The notes beneath the pieces were generated by a model that was given only the letters and a program-made list of their open reading frames with translations, ran no database searches and was not told where the DNA came from. 6,151 nucleotides of DNA from Sphingobium sp. (GTDB lineage: Bacteria; Pseudomonadota; Alphaproteobacteria; Sphingomonadales; Sphingomonadaceae): NCBI GenBank assembly GCA_020051025.1, contig JAGVJS010000210.1, forward strand, positions 1 to 6,151, written 5' to 3'. The position numbers were made by a program, and so were the translations under genes. The stretch's first letter is position 1, and each line of letters starts with the position of its first letter. This document shows positions 5,782-6,151 of the stretch, in pieces.

Positions 5782-6151
5782 CCATCCGCGTAAAGCCCAG
5801 CGGCGCACCGATCAGGACCAGCACCACGCGGGTCAGGTGATGGATGATGACCACGCCCGGCTCCAGCGCCAGACTGAGCGCCACCATGCTCATTTCGGCC
5901 AGACCGCCCGGCGAATAGGCAAGCGTCAGCAGCACAGGATCAAGCCCGGTCAGGGCGCTAACCCCCGCCGCCCAGGCGAATGTCACGGCCAGCAGGATCA
6001 GCGTCGATCCCGCCGCCAGCGCCAATGTGCGCAGCAGCAATTTCAGCGTCAGCCCCACAAAGCGGCAACCGATGGTGGCGCCAAGGCCCACCTGCGCGGC
6101 GGCCAGCGCCCAGCCGGGGATGCGAAAATCGGCGAGGCCGCTCATATGCAC
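5759..6151 (-). CDS. AbrB-family (PF05145-type) membrane protein, C-terminal part only
   Basis: The frame is open to the right edge, so only the last 130 residues are visible; the family is usually about 340-370 residues long. The match rests on LAYSPGGLAEMSMVALSL at about 77-94, followed by IIHHLTRVVLVLIGAPL at about 101-117. Together these form the repeat signature of the family annotated as AbrB or putative ammonia monooxygenase (COG3180, TIGR03082-type). Several hydrophobic segments are visible, at about 11-30, 37-61 and 97-118. The first Met in this stretch is internal, not a start. Despite the name it is unrelated to the Bacillus DNA-binding regulator AbrB, and its real function is unknown; a transport-like role is a guess. 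It converges on the terC-family gene, and its stop codon lies in the loop of their shared terminator. A functional link to that neighbour is not implied. Confidence 0.85.
   Translation of the reverse strand: MHMSGLADFRIPGWALAAAQVGLGATIGCRFVGLTLKLLLRTLALAAGSTLILLAVTFAWAAGVSALTGLDPVLLTLAYSPGGLAEMSMVALSLALEPGVVIIHHLTRVVLVLIGAPLGFTRMEKADGAA

Overview
The window looks like an ordinary chromosomal segment of a GC-rich alphaproteobacterium, most likely a sphingomonad (Sphingobium, Sphingomonas, Novosphingobium or a relative). This is an inference from the strong G/C bias at third codon positions, the style of the TonB-dependent receptors (short N-terminus, an EIIVTG/DIIVLG-type motif just after the signal peptide) and the dense packing. 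It is not a species-level identification. I found no RNA gene, insertion sequence, CRISPR array, phage gene or clear sign of recent transfer.

Positions 1-4842, minus strand, hold an outer-membrane uptake locus read from high to low coordinates. First is a FhuE/FpvA-like TonB-dependent siderophore receptor (2614-4842). It begins at a TTG codon behind a near-perfect Shine-Dalgarno sequence. After a 136-base gap containing a long hairpin comes a second, different TonB-dependent receptor (192-2477). Its stop codon overlaps by 4 bases the GTG start of a small inner-membrane protein that runs off the left edge (1-195). Two unlike receptors followed by a translationally coupled membrane protein suggest a siderophore or other metal-chelate uptake operon whose inner-membrane part continues outside the window. 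Weak Fur-box-like sites lie in front of both receptors.

Positions 4843-5083 are a non-coding divergent control region. Candidate promoters for the receptor operon (leftward) and for terC (rightward) overlap each other and the upstream Fur-like site. The terC transcript would have a leader of roughly 170 nt with several short hairpins.

Positions 5084-5737, plus strand, encode a complete TerC/YjbE-family membrane protein, probably a metal (manganese-type) exporter. Positions 5759-6151, minus strand, are the C-terminal part of an AbrB-family (PF05145-type) membrane protein that runs off the right edge. These two genes converge with only 21 bases between their stop codons. They share a GC-rich hairpin terminator whose loop contains the AbrB-family stop codon.

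Together the genes suggest metal homeostasis: chelated-iron import across the outer membrane beside a divergent metal exporter. I see no previously undescribed system. The points most worth a second look are the shared control region and structured terC leader, the intercistronic hairpin, the TTG start, and a small tandem duplication at the mature N-terminus of the first receptor.
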